Origin: Lentisphaeria bacterium
GTDB lineage: Bacteria > Verrucomicrobiota > Lentisphaeria > Victivallales > Victivallaceae
DNA length: 64,000 nt
Assembly: GCA_018265615.1 (NCBI GenBank)
Contig: JABLYX010000021.1
Span: forward strand, 1 to 64,000
Reading direction: 5' to 3'
Positions 51,653-60,358 of this stretch are shown here, piece by piece. The translations under genes were made by a program, and so were the position numbers. The notes beneath the pieces were generated by a model. The model did no database searches. It was given only the letters and a program-made list of their open reading frames with translations, and was not told where the DNA came from. Each line of letters begins with the position of its first letter. Position 1 is the first letter of the stretch.

Positions 51653-52806
51653 TGCCGCTTTTGAGCATCATTGTGCCGATATACAATACGGCGGAACGGT
51701 TGGAGCCGTGTCTTGAGTCGCTGCTGGCGCAGACGATCGGGGATTTCGAGCTGATCCTGGTTGACGACGGTTCGACGGACCGGTCGGCGGAGATCTGCCG
51801 GAGCTATTGTGCCCGGGATCCGGAGAGGATCCGCTTTTTCACCGGCCCGAACCGGGGTGTGAGCGCCGCGCGGAATCGCGGGCTCGACGCGGCGCGCGGA
51901 GAGTGGGTCGCATTCTGCGACTCCGATGACCGGACGGATCCGGAGCTCTACCGCTACCTGCATGGCCGCGCGGTTGCCGAAGGGGCGGAGCTGAGCTGCT
52001 GCGCGCTCCGTCATTTCCTGCGGGAGGGGGTGGAGATCCTCACGGATCTTCCGTGCAGCGGCGAGGAGGTGCTCAAAGAGCGCGGGGAGATTCAGCGGCG
52101 CTTCTTTCTGCCGCTGCTGCTGAACCACCGCACCTGCAACGGATATCTGGTGATCTGCCTGTTTCGCCGCGACCTGATCGAGCGGGGCGGAGTGCGTTTC
52201 ATCGAGGGGCTCAGCATGAAGGAGGACGAACTCTTTCTGCTTGAATACCTGCTCGGGGTCGGCAGGATTGCGGTATCGGACAGGCCGCTTTACGATTATC
52301 TGTATTTTCCGGACTCGCTCTGCGCGACGCACTATTTCCGCCGCAACGATTTCTTCCGGGAGAGGAACTGGTTTATGCGGGCCCGGGCGCAGCGCGATAT
52401 CTTTCTGCGCAGCGGCCTTTCCGGGGGGCGCCCGGAGCTGCTGCCGGGATTCTGGCTGAGGGAGTTTTACCATGAAACGCAGATGATCTGCTGCGATGAA
52501 TCGCTTTCCGCCGCACAGCGCCGGAGCTCCCTGAAGGGGGTGGCGGCGAGGGCCTGCCGGGAAGACGCCGGCGCACCGGACGGCTTCTCCGGGCGGCTCT
52601 TCCGGTTTGCGCTGTTTCACTGCAGGCCGCTGCTGCCGCTGCTCTGCCGTCTCAAGCGCCTCAGGGAGGTTCAGGAACGGCGCGGTCCCGTCGTGCGCGA
52701 TACGCTGCTGCAGTACGGCGAAGTGTGCGGAAGCGCACCGGTGCCGGAGCTCGCGCCTCCGGCTGATGCTTCCCGGAAAGAGGGAGGGGACAAATGCCGC
52801 AGCTGA
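51652..52806 (+). CDS. glycosyltransferase family 2 (tandem paralogue 1)
   Basis: 384 residues. GT2 motifs: SIIVPIYNTAERLEPCL, LVDDGSTDRS, GVSAARNRGLDAARGEW, FCDSDDRTDP (DxD) and KEDELFLLEY. Very similar over its whole length to the next gene, most strongly in the first 100 codons. The start overlaps the previous stop by one base (TAATG), and the 3' end overlaps the next gene by 13 bp. Confidence 0.9.
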   Translation: MPLLSIIVPIYNTAERLEPCLESLLAQTIGDFELILVDDGSTDRSAEICRSYCARDPERIRFFTGPNRGVSAARNRGLDAARGEWVAFCDSDDRTDPELYRYLHGRAVAEGAELSCCALRHFLREGVEILTDLPCSGEEVLKERGEIQRRFFLPLLLNHRTCNGYLVICLFRRDLIERGGVRFIEGLSMKEDELFLLEYLLGVGRIAVSDRPLYDYLYFPDSLCATHYFRRNDFFRERNWFMRARAQRDIFLRSGLSGGRPELLPGFWLREFYHETQMICCDESLSAAQRRSSLKGVAARACREDAGAPDGFSGRLFRFALFHCRPLLPLLCRLKRLREVQERRGPVVRDTLLQYGEVCGSAPVPELAPPADASRKEGGDKCRS

Positions 52807-53825
52807 GTATCATCGTACCCGTTTACAACACGGCGGAACGGTTGGGGATCTCTCTGGATTCGCTGCTGGCGCAGGATTTCGGGGATTTCGAGCTGATCCT
52901 GATCGACGATGGTTCGACGGACCGGTCGCCGGAGATCTGTCGGGAATATTGTGCGCGGGAGCCGGAGAAAATCCGCTTTTTCAGCGGCCCGAACCGGGGC
53001 GTGGGCGCCGCGCGGAACCGCGGGCTCGACGCGGCGCGCGGGGAGTGGATCGCATTCTGCGACTCCGACGACACGGTCGAACCGGCGATTTACCGTCATT
53101 TGCACGACCGGGCCGTCGCGGCGCAGGCGGAGCTGAGCTGCTGTGCGTTGCGGCGCGTTTCGGAGGACGGACATGTGGAGGCGGCCGTGACCGATTTCCC
53201 GTGCACGGAAGAGGTTATTTGCGGGGAAGAGCAGGTCCGGGAACGTTTTCTGCTGCCGCTGCTGCTCTCCCGGCCGGACTGCCATGGATATCTGCCGGTC
53301 TGCCTGTTCCGTCGCGGCCTGATCGAAGCCGGGCATATCCGGTTCACCGAAGGGCTGAATATCCTTGAGGATGTGCTGTTCATGCTGGAGTATCTGCTGC
53401 AGGTCCGGTGCATCGCCGCTTCGGAGAAGCCGCTCTACAACTATCTGCGTTTCGAGCGTTCCCTCTGTGCGAGGTATTTCTCCGCCCGTTATGTGTTCGA
53501 GCGGGAAAAGAGCTGGCTGCTGCTGGAAAAGCGGCGGCTGGAGATTTTTCTCGGAAGCCGCCTGGCCGGGATGTACCCCCGGCTCGCGCCGGAGTTCCGG
53601 CTGAGGATATTTTATCATGAGGCGCAGGCGGCGTGCTGTGATCCCTCCGGCGGCGGGAAAGCACGGCGGCGGCTGCTGCGGGACATCTCCCGCCGGGCCC
53701 GGCAGGAGATGGGCGGAGCAGTTCCGGAGAGCAGCTCATGGCGTCTTTTCCTCTTTTCGCTGTACCATTTGCGTTTTCTGCTGCCGCTGCTGTGTTTCAT
53801 CAAACGGAAAGGAGGCAACGCGTGA
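52794..53825 (+). CDS. glycosyltransferase family 2 (tandem paralogue 2)
   Basis: 343 residues, the same motif set as the preceding enzyme (SIIVPVYNTAERLG, LIDDGSTDRS, GVGAARNRGLDAARGEW, FCDSDDTVEP, LEDVLFMLEY). The two share long identical stretches near the start at DNA level and diverge more toward the C-terminus, where acceptor specificity usually lies. A tandem duplication in which the two copies now probably add different sugars. Confidence 0.9.
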   Translation: MPQLSIIVPVYNTAERLGISLDSLLAQDFGDFELILIDDGSTDRSPEICREYCAREPEKIRFFSGPNRGVGAARNRGLDAARGEWIAFCDSDDTVEPAIYRHLHDRAVAAQAELSCCALRRVSEDGHVEAAVTDFPCTEEVICGEEQVRERFLLPLLLSRPDCHGYLPVCLFRRGLIEAGHIRFTEGLNILEDVLFMLEYLLQVRCIAASEKPLYNYLRFERSLCARYFSARYVFEREKSWLLLEKRRLEIFLGSRLAGMYPRLAPEFRLRIFYHEAQAACCDPSGGGKARRRLLRDISRRARQEMGGAVPESSSWRLFLFSLYHLRFLLPLLCFIKRKGGNA

Positions 53826-56410
53826 TGCGCTGTCTGCAACATATTTTGATTACAGTGCTTGCCGCCGCCGCCGTCACGCTTGGCGCGTCGGAGCCGCGCG
53901 GAGTCTGGCGTGCGGTTCATCTTGACGGGCGGACGCTGATGCTGACCGGGGATTACTCCGGCTTCATCCGGGAGCATTACAAGGCCGGAACGCTCCCGGA
54001 GCTGAAGAAGCTCTACAAAGCCGTGGGGCCCGGCTGGAAGTGGGATTTCGGCTTTGAGCACGGTACCGCCCGGCTGATTGCCACCTGGCGGCCGCAGATT
54101 GCGGAGAAGCTTCAGGAGTTCGGGCGGATCTCCGTCGCCGGGCCGGAGGGTGGACGGATTCCGGTGGAGCAGGCGGGATACTGGATCAACCCGACCGGGC
54201 AGGCGCGTTTCTCCGATGTTTCCGGCGCGGACCGGCTTTCCAAAAATGCCGATGTGGCGCATTATCTGTTCCTGCGCCTCGGGGAGGCGCTGCGTCCCGG
54301 CGCGGAGTACCGGATCACGCTTCCGACCGGGGAGACGGTGCCGTACCGGTATGAACCGGGGAAGGAGCCTGCCGCGCTTTTCAAGATCAATCAGCTCGGG
54401 TATGCGCCGGAGGCCGCCCGGAAATACGCGTATCTCGGCGCATGGCTCGGGGGACTCGGTCCGATGCCGATGAAAGAGTATGAGGGGAAACGCTTTGAGC
54501 TTTGTTCCGCGGAGTCGGGGGAACCGGTTTTCTCCGGGGTGATCTCGCCGCGGGTCGCGGATGTGAAGAACCGGGACGGCGCGCCGTTTACGGGCGAGGA
54601 GACGCTTGAGCTCGATTTCTCCGGTTTCACGGGGGAGGGGCGGTTCTTTCTGCGGGTTCCGGGAATCGGGCGCAGCGCGGAGTTTCCGATCGACGGCCGG
54701 TCGGTCGCGCGGGCGTTCTATATCCATATGCGCGGACTCTATCACAAGCGTTGCGGCATCGCGAAAGAGAAGCCGTACACGAACTGGACGGTCCCCGTCT
54801 GCCACCTTGAGGTGCTGCGCGGCACATTTCCGCCGGAAAACGCCCACTATTCCGCCGCGCGGAAAGGGGAAAAACGCGATTACGGCTTCTTTGATGCCGA
54901 GGGGAACAGCATCCAGGTCAACCACTTCGAACTCATCCGGCTGAACCGTGACGACTGGAAGGAGCGTCTTTCGCTTCCCGGCGGCTGGCACGACGCGGCC
55001 GACCACGACCGCCGGCCGTTCCACATGGCGATCGTCGGGAACCTCGCCGCGGCCTATCTGCTGCGGCCCGGGAATTTCAGCGACGGACAGTTGAATATCC
55101 CCGAGAGCGGAAACGGGATTCCGGATATCCTCGACGAAGCGCGCTGGGGGCTCGAGCATCTGCGGCGCGCCCAGCAGCCCGACGGCGGAGTCGGCACCTG
55201 GATCGAGACCGACCACCATCCGCGTGTGCCGGAGTACCTGCCGTCGGACGACCGCCGCCCGTATTCGCTCTCGCTGGCCACACACGCAAGTTCTCTTGAA
55301 TACGCCGCTTACGCATCGATGCTGGCGCTGGCGCTGCAGCAGGCCGGTGCGACGGAACCGGCGCAGCTATACCGGGAGTCGGCCCGGCGCGCCTGGGAGT
55401 TCGCCGTTGCGCCGACGCCGCGCATCGTCAACTCCTACAAATACCGGCTGAAGGGAAAGGACCAGACGATCACCTACCGGGAGCCGGAGGGACTCCCGGT
55501 TGAATTGCTGCTGAAGGCTTCGTTCAATCTGTCGCTCCTGTACGACGACCCGAAGTACCTTGATCCATTGAAGGGGAAGGAGCTGAAGCAGGTGATCGAA
55601 CAGAAGGCGTGGAACTGGTCGCCGTTCTTCCTGGTCGAGCTGGAACTTTTTCGCAACCGGGTCACGCCGGAGCTGGACAAGCTGCGCAGGCAGCGGCGAA
55701 GCGGGCTTCAGCGGACCGCCGACGAGATGATGAATCAGCTCGAAGTCTATCCCTACCGGATTCCATGGTATGCCCCGGACCACGGATTTGTCTCGACGAT
55801 GTCGTGGGGGACCTGGCTCCCGCTGCGCCGCGCGCTGACGCTGCTGGCCGCCGGCGAACTGACCGGGTGGAAGAAATACCGCGTCGGCGCGTTCCTCGCG
55901 AACGACTACCACAACGGCGCGAATCCGAACGGCACGACGCTGACGAGCGGACTCGGCACCGTCTATCCGGTCCGGTTCCTCGACCTCACGTCGTATGCGG
56001 ACGGAATTCCGGAGTTTGTGCCGGGCATCACGCCGTACCGCAACACCTACGGGATCGCGTATGACGACATTCTGCTCGCCCACGGCCTGTTCAACCGGCC
56101 GCGGCCCGATCAGGGGTTCCGGGGGTTCACGATTTCGCTGTTGCCGCGCGCGCTTACCGGAGGCAGGAACATCAGCGAGAAGGAACACGCCGACCTGCTG
56201 CGGAAAACCTGGCCGGTATGGCGGCGCTGGGCGAATGTCGAAGCGTACAGCGTGGCCGCGAGCGAGTATACGGTTTATGAGACGATCGCACCTGCCGCCG
56301 TCGCGACGGGATTGCTGCTGGATAAGGCATATCCGCCTGAAAAAGAAGAGCTTGAACGTGTTCCGGCGCAGGATGTCACCAAACTGCCCGGTTATGCGCC
56401 GCTGCCGTAG
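53825..56410 (+). CDS. secreted glycoside hydrolase family 9
   Basis: 861 residues with a signal peptide (about 1-25). A beta-rich N-terminal region follows, including the CelD_N-like Ig domain that begins with INQLGYAPEAARKYAYL (about 190-290). The (alpha/alpha)6 catalytic domain has GGWHDAADHD (base D393, with D390) and a late Glu in SEYTVYE (E814 or E819) as the likely acid. Family members cut beta-1,4-glucans or release glucosamine-type residues. Inside a polysaccharide operon it most likely trims or releases the polymer, as BcsZ does for cellulose. The start overlaps the previous stop (TGATG). Confidence 0.85.
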   Translation: MRCLQHILITVLAAAAVTLGASEPRGVWRAVHLDGRTLMLTGDYSGFIREHYKAGTLPELKKLYKAVGPGWKWDFGFEHGTARLIATWRPQIAEKLQEFGRISVAGPEGGRIPVEQAGYWINPTGQARFSDVSGADRLSKNADVAHYLFLRLGEALRPGAEYRITLPTGETVPYRYEPGKEPAALFKINQLGYAPEAARKYAYLGAWLGGLGPMPMKEYEGKRFELCSAESGEPVFSGVISPRVADVKNRDGAPFTGEETLELDFSGFTGEGRFFLRVPGIGRSAEFPIDGRSVARAFYIHMRGLYHKRCGIAKEKPYTNWTVPVCHLEVLRGTFPPENAHYSAARKGEKRDYGFFDAEGNSIQVNHFELIRLNRDDWKERLSLPGGWHDAADHDRRPFHMAIVGNLAAAYLLRPGNFSDGQLNIPESGNGIPDILDEARWGLEHLRRAQQPDGGVGTWIETDHHPRVPEYLPSDDRRPYSLSLATHASSLEYAAYASMLALALQQAGATEPAQLYRESARRAWEFAVAPTPRIVNSYKYRLKGKDQTITYREPEGLPVELLLKASFNLSLLYDDPKYLDPLKGKELKQVIEQKAWNWSPFFLVELELFRNRVTPELDKLRRQRRSGLQRTADEMMNQLEVYPYRIPWYAPDHGFVSTMSWGTWLPLRRALTLLAAGELTGWKKYRVGAFLANDYHNGANPNGTTLTSGLGTVYPVRFLDLTSYADGIPEFVPGITPYRNTYGIAYDDILLAHGLFNRPRPDQGFRGFTISLLPRALTGGRNISEKEHADLLRKTWPVWRRWANVEAYSVAASEYTVYETIAPAAVATGLLLDKAYPPEKEELERVPAQDVTKLPGYAPLP

Positions 56411-56426
56411 GCGCGCAAAGGAGACC

Positions 56427-57596
56427 ATGAAAGACAGGATTGAAATATTTCTTTTTATCGATGCGCTGGGCTGGGAGCTCGTGCGGTCGGAGCATTTTCT
56501 TGAGAATGAGCTGCCGGAGCGGCGGAAGATCCGCATGCAGTTCGGCTATTCGTGCAGCGCGATTCCGACGATTCTCTCGGGGAAGACGCCGTCCGAGCAC
56601 GGGCATCTGAGTTTGTTCCGGTACGAGCCGCGCCGCTCCCCGTTCAAGTTGTTCGGGCTGCTGCATCCGCTGATGCAGCCGCGTTCGTTCTGGGATCGCG
56701 GCAGGGTGCGCAACCTTCTGTCGCGCATCGTGAAACGGCTTTACGGATATACCGGTTATTTTCAGCTTTACCGGGTTCCGTTCGACCGCATCGGCATGAT
56801 GGATTACTGTGAGAAGCGCGATCTGTTCGCCGCCGGCGGCCTTGCGCCGTTCGAAAACCTGTACGATGTCCTGGCGGCCTCCGGGCTGCGGTTCCATATC
56901 TCCGACTGGCGGAGCAGCGAGGAGCGGAATCTCGCGGAGGGTGTGCGGCTGGTGCGGGAGGAGGCGTGTGACTTTATGTTCCTCTACACCGCCGCGCTGG
57001 ATGCGCTCGAGCACGATTGTGTCGGGAAACCGGAGATCCTGCGGCGGAAGCTCGCATTTTATGAGGAGAAGATCCGCGAGCTGCTCCTCGAGGGGAAAAA
57101 GCATGCCCGCGATTTCCGGCTGACCGTGATTTCCGACCACGGCATGACGCCGCTGGCCGGCACCGCCGATCTGCGCGGCGCCGTTGAGCGGACCGGGCTG
57201 CGGTTCGGGCGCGATTACGCCGCGTGCTACGATTCGACGATGCTGCGGGTCCATTTTCTTGCACCCGGGGCGAAGGAGCGGATCCTGGAGGCGCTCGCGC
57301 CGTTTTCCGGCGCCGGGCGCTGGCTGACGGAGCAGGAGGAGCGCTCCTGCGGCATCTGGCGGGCCGACCGGCTTTTCGGAGACGCGATTTTCCTCATGAA
57401 CCCCGGCATTCAGGTTGTTCCGTCCGACATGGGCGGCGCGCCGCTCGCCGGAATGCACGGCTTCGACCCCGCCGACCGGGATTCGGATGCGGCGCTCCTC
57501 TCGAACGTTCCGGTTCCGGCGGATGTGACCGGCGTTCCGGACTATTTCCGGCTGATGCGGAGCCGGATCGACGAACTGGCGGAGGCGGCGCGATGA
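56427..57596 (+). CDS. alkaline-phosphatase-superfamily phosphodiesterase-like protein
   Basis: 389 residues. Metal-site motifs of the type I phosphodiesterase/nucleotide pyrophosphatase group are visible: FLFIDALGWE (D12), a nucleophile region CSAIPTILSGKTPSEHG (about 43-59), SDHGM (about 233-237) and a late MHGFDP. There is no signal peptide, so it probably acts in the cytoplasm. It lies between the GH9 and flippase genes and may process a phospho-sugar or nucleotide-sugar product. AAAGGAG precedes the ATG; the stop overlaps the flippase start. Confidence 0.75.
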   Translation: MKDRIEIFLFIDALGWELVRSEHFLENELPERRKIRMQFGYSCSAIPTILSGKTPSEHGHLSLFRYEPRRSPFKLFGLLHPLMQPRSFWDRGRVRNLLSRIVKRLYGYTGYFQLYRVPFDRIGMMDYCEKRDLFAAGGLAPFENLYDVLAASGLRFHISDWRSSEERNLAEGVRLVREEACDFMFLYTAALDALEHDCVGKPEILRRKLAFYEEKIRELLLEGKKHARDFRLTVISDHGMTPLAGTADLRGAVERTGLRFGRDYAACYDSTMLRVHFLAPGAKERILEALAPFSGAGRWLTEQEERSCGIWRADRLFGDAIFLMNPGIQVVPSDMGGAPLAGMHGFDPADRDSDAALLSNVPVPADVTGVPDYFRLMRSRIDELAEAAR

Positions 57597-59131
57597 AGAT
57601 TCCGATATTCCATAATACGATAACCAACTACGTTTCGATGGCGGTCCGCCTCGTGCAGGGCATCCTCGTGACGCGCTGGCTCATCGCGACGCTCGGGCAG
57701 GAGTATTACGGGCTGTGGGTGCTGCTCTGGTCGTTTTTCTGCTACTCTCTGCTGCTGGACTTCGGGTTCGGCGTGGCGGCGCAGAAATGCACTTCAACCG
57801 AACTGTACCGGCAGGACATCGGCCGCTACAACCGGACGGTTTCGACGGTTTTCTCGTTCCATGCCGCGATGTCGGTCGTGATCCTGGCGGGAACCGGGGT
57901 CGCGGTCTGCTTTGTGCCGTTCCTGCTGCATGTGGAGAAGGCTTCTCCGGAGGAACTCGCCTATATCAGGACATGTTTTCTCTGTTTCGGGATCGGGTCG
58001 GCTCTGGTATTTCCGTTCGGCATGTTCCAGGAGATTCTGGTCGGGCTCCAGAAGCTCTATCTGCGCAACTACATCAACATCGGCTCGAAGCTGCTCGAGC
58101 TCGCGGGCGTGCTGGTTATTTTCCTGACCGGGGGCGGGCTGGTCACGCTGATTCTGTTCACGGTGATTCTGACGGCGGCGACGCAGTTCTCCATGCTGTT
58201 TTTCGTGAAGCGCTATATTCCGGGGTTCCGGCTGAGGCTGCGCCCGGACCGGGAGCTGTTCCGCGGGCTGTTCCAGTTCAGCGGCTTTGTCTACCTCACG
58301 TCGATGGCGCGGCTGGCGTGGGGCCGCAGCGGCGCGCTGCTGGTCAGCATCTTCTGCGGGCTGGGTGCGACCGGAGCCTACCAGATCGGCGGGAGACTGC
58401 CGGCGCTGGTGAATCAGCTGACCGGGCCGTACCAGGAGAACATCGGCCCGATCGTCGCATTGCTGCACTCCCGCGGCAAGTTCCGGAAGCTCGGGACGAT
58501 CCTCGTGAACTCCATGCGCTGGAACAGCTTTCTTGCCACCGGAATGAGCGCGGGCGTACTGCTTTACGCGCCGGAGCTGATCCGTTTCCTGTTCAAAGTC
58601 GAGGGGGCGGAAATTATGGAGATCTGCCGGGTCATGACGATTTCGCTCTGGTTCGGCGTCGTCTACCGGGCGATTCCGGAGAAATATTTTCTGATGGCCG
58701 AGATGCACCGTTTCCTCTCGTGGCTCATGATTGTGGAGAGCATTTTCATGGTTCTGCTCTCGATCATTTTTCTGGCCCGGGGCGCCGGGGCGGTGTCGGT
58801 GGTCTGGAGTTCGCTGGCGGTCAAGGTCGTCTGCTTCGTCATCCTCGTGCTGCCGCGTCTGCGCAGGTGTGCGGGGCTCCGGCTTTTCGTCCTGTTCCGG
58901 GACACGGTGCTGCGCCCGGCCGCGGCGGTTGTGCCCGCTGCCGCCGCGATGTGGGTCGTGCTCGACCGCCTTTCCGGCGCGTCGGATTTCCGGCTGCTGT
59001 TGACCGGGGGGATCGCGGGGGCGGTCCTCTATCTGGCGGCCTCTTTCTATTGTATCGCGGACCGGGGCGAGCGCCGCCGGATCGTGGGGTATGTCCGTTC
59101 GTATGTTTCCAGAATCAAACAAAGGAGTTGA
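57593..59131 (+). CDS. Wzx-type polysaccharide flippase
   Basis: 512 residues with 12-14 predicted membrane helices, of the MOP/polysaccharide transporter superfamily. The N-terminal NTITNYVSMAVRLVQGILVTRWLIATLGQEYYGLW is typical of Wzx. It should flip the undecaprenyl-linked repeat unit to the periplasmic face. With Wzy, Wzz and Wza encoded upstream, the set for a Wzx/Wzy-dependent pathway is complete. ATG 57593 overlaps the previous stop (ATGA). Confidence 0.9.
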   Translation: MKIPIFHNTITNYVSMAVRLVQGILVTRWLIATLGQEYYGLWVLLWSFFCYSLLLDFGFGVAAQKCTSTELYRQDIGRYNRTVSTVFSFHAAMSVVILAGTGVAVCFVPFLLHVEKASPEELAYIRTCFLCFGIGSALVFPFGMFQEILVGLQKLYLRNYINIGSKLLELAGVLVIFLTGGGLVTLILFTVILTAATQFSMLFFVKRYIPGFRLRLRPDRELFRGLFQFSGFVYLTSMARLAWGRSGALLVSIFCGLGATGAYQIGGRLPALVNQLTGPYQENIGPIVALLHSRGKFRKLGTILVNSMRWNSFLATGMSAGVLLYAPELIRFLFKVEGAEIMEICRVMTISLWFGVVYRAIPEKYFLMAEMHRFLSWLMIVESIFMVLLSIIFLARGAGAVSVVWSSLAVKVVCFVILVLPRLRRCAGLRLFVLFRDTVLRPAAAVVPAAAAMWVVLDRLSGASDFRLLLTGGIAGAVLYLAASFYCIADRGERRRIVGYVRSYVSRIKQRS

Positions 59132-59138
59132 ATTCATC

Positions 59139-59489
59139 ATGGAACTTAAATTCGATAAAATCGGCAATGTTTTGAAAATCTCGGTCTCCGGCCGCCTGGT
59201 GGCCGCCTGCTCGGAGGAGTTCAAGGAGACGGTGTCCGGCTGGCTCGGCGAGAACAGGTTCCTGCTGTTCGACCTTGCCGGGATGAGCCACATCGACAGC
59301 AGCGGCCTCGGCGTGCTGGTCTACATCCTGCAGAAGGCGAATGCGCAGGAGGGGGCGGTGAAGCTCGCCTGTCTGCAGCCGCGCCCGCGGATCGTTTTCG
59401 ACATCACGAAGGTCTACCGCATCTTCGAAATCTTCGATTCGATTGACGCCGCGCTGGCGTCGTTTGAAGCGGATTCGAAGCAGGGGTGA
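59139..59489 (+). CDS. STAS-domain protein (anti-anti-sigma factor type)
   Basis: 116 residues, a single STAS domain with the phosphorylation-site motif SHIDSSGLGVL (S54/S55). In such proteins a HATPase kinase phosphorylates the Ser and a PP2C phosphatase removes the phosphate. Both activities are encoded in the receiver-PP2C-HATPase gene at 40185-41819, 17 kb upstream in the same gene train. HsbA of P. aeruginosa and SypA of V. fischeri are the nearest functional parallels I know. AAAGGAG lies 12-18 bp before the ATG. It is inserted between the flippase and a glycosyltransferase. Confidence 0.92.
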   Translation: MELKFDKIGNVLKISVSGRLVAACSEEFKETVSGWLGENRFLLFDLAGMSHIDSSGLGVLVYILQKANAQEGAVKLACLQPRPRIVFDITKVYRIFEIFDSIDAALASFEADSKQG

Positions 59490-60358
59490 CCGCCGTGGAG
59501 CCCGTCATCAGCGTCGTCGTGCGCTCGCACAACGATGAAGCATACGTCGGACGCACCCTCGAGGTTCTGACGGGGCAGCGCTGTTCCGTCCCGTTCGAGA
59601 TCCTCAGCGTCGACGATGCTTCGACGGACCGGACGCCGGAGATCATCGCCGGCTTCCCGGCCGTGCGGCGGATTGAACGGCCCTCCGGCGGCTACGTGCC
59701 GGGACGGACGCTGAACCGGGCGGTTGCGGAGTGCCGGGGCGAAATCGTCGTCTTCAACAACGCCGACGCGATTCCGCTCGGAGCCGGATACCTCGAGCAT
59801 CTGACGGAGCCGCTGCGGAGCGGCGGCGGTGTCTGCGCGGCATACGGCAACCAGCTGCCGCGGCCCGATGCGCTCCATCTGGTGCGCAAGGATCATTTGC
59901 GTGCGTTCGGAGACGGAAAGACGGCGGCGAAGTGGCGCTTTTTCTTTTCGCTTGCCTCGTCGGCGGCAAGGCGGAAGGAGCTGCTGGAGCATCCGTTTTC
60001 CGAGACGATCCGTTATTCGGAGGATGTCGAATGGGCGGTGCGGGCCGTCGCGCGCGGCGGCGCGATCCGCTATGTGCCGGAGGCGCAGGTCGAGCACTCC
60101 CATAACTACACGCTTTGCGAGCTGTGGAAACGGTTCCGCGGGGAGGGCGGGGCGGACGCCGAGATTTTCGGCGCCGCGCCCGGCTGGGGCGCCGGCGTCG
60201 CCCGCGCCTGCATGGAGTTCCTGCGCGACGCGGCTTATCTTGCCGCGCGTCCCGCGGGCTGGCCGGAGCTGTTTCCGGCATTTCCGCGCCGGCTGGTCCA
60301 GAAGATCGCATACTGCCGCGGGGCGGCAGATTACCGGAAGGGGAAGAACCAATGTTGA
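59486..60358 (+). CDS. glycosyltransferase family 2
   Basis: 290 residues: ISVVVRSHNDEAYVGRTL, SVDDASTDRTPEI, FNNADAIPLG (the DxD position) and a late SEDVEWAVRAV acceptor motif. GTG 59486 overlaps the STAS stop; GTG 59495 has a better-spaced AGGGGTGA and may be the true start. It belongs to the polysaccharide repeat-unit set. Confidence 0.87.
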   Translation: MTAVEPVISVVVRSHNDEAYVGRTLEVLTGQRCSVPFEILSVDDASTDRTPEIIAGFPAVRRIERPSGGYVPGRTLNRAVAECRGEIVVFNNADAIPLGAGYLEHLTEPLRSGGGVCAAYGNQLPRPDALHLVRKDHLRAFGDGKTAAKWRFFFSLASSAARRKELLEHPFSETIRYSEDVEWAVRAVARGGAIRYVPEAQVEHSHNYTLCELWKRFRGEGGADAEIFGAAPGWGAGVARACMEFLRDAAYLAARPAGWPELFPAFPRRLVQKIAYCRGAADYRKGKNQC

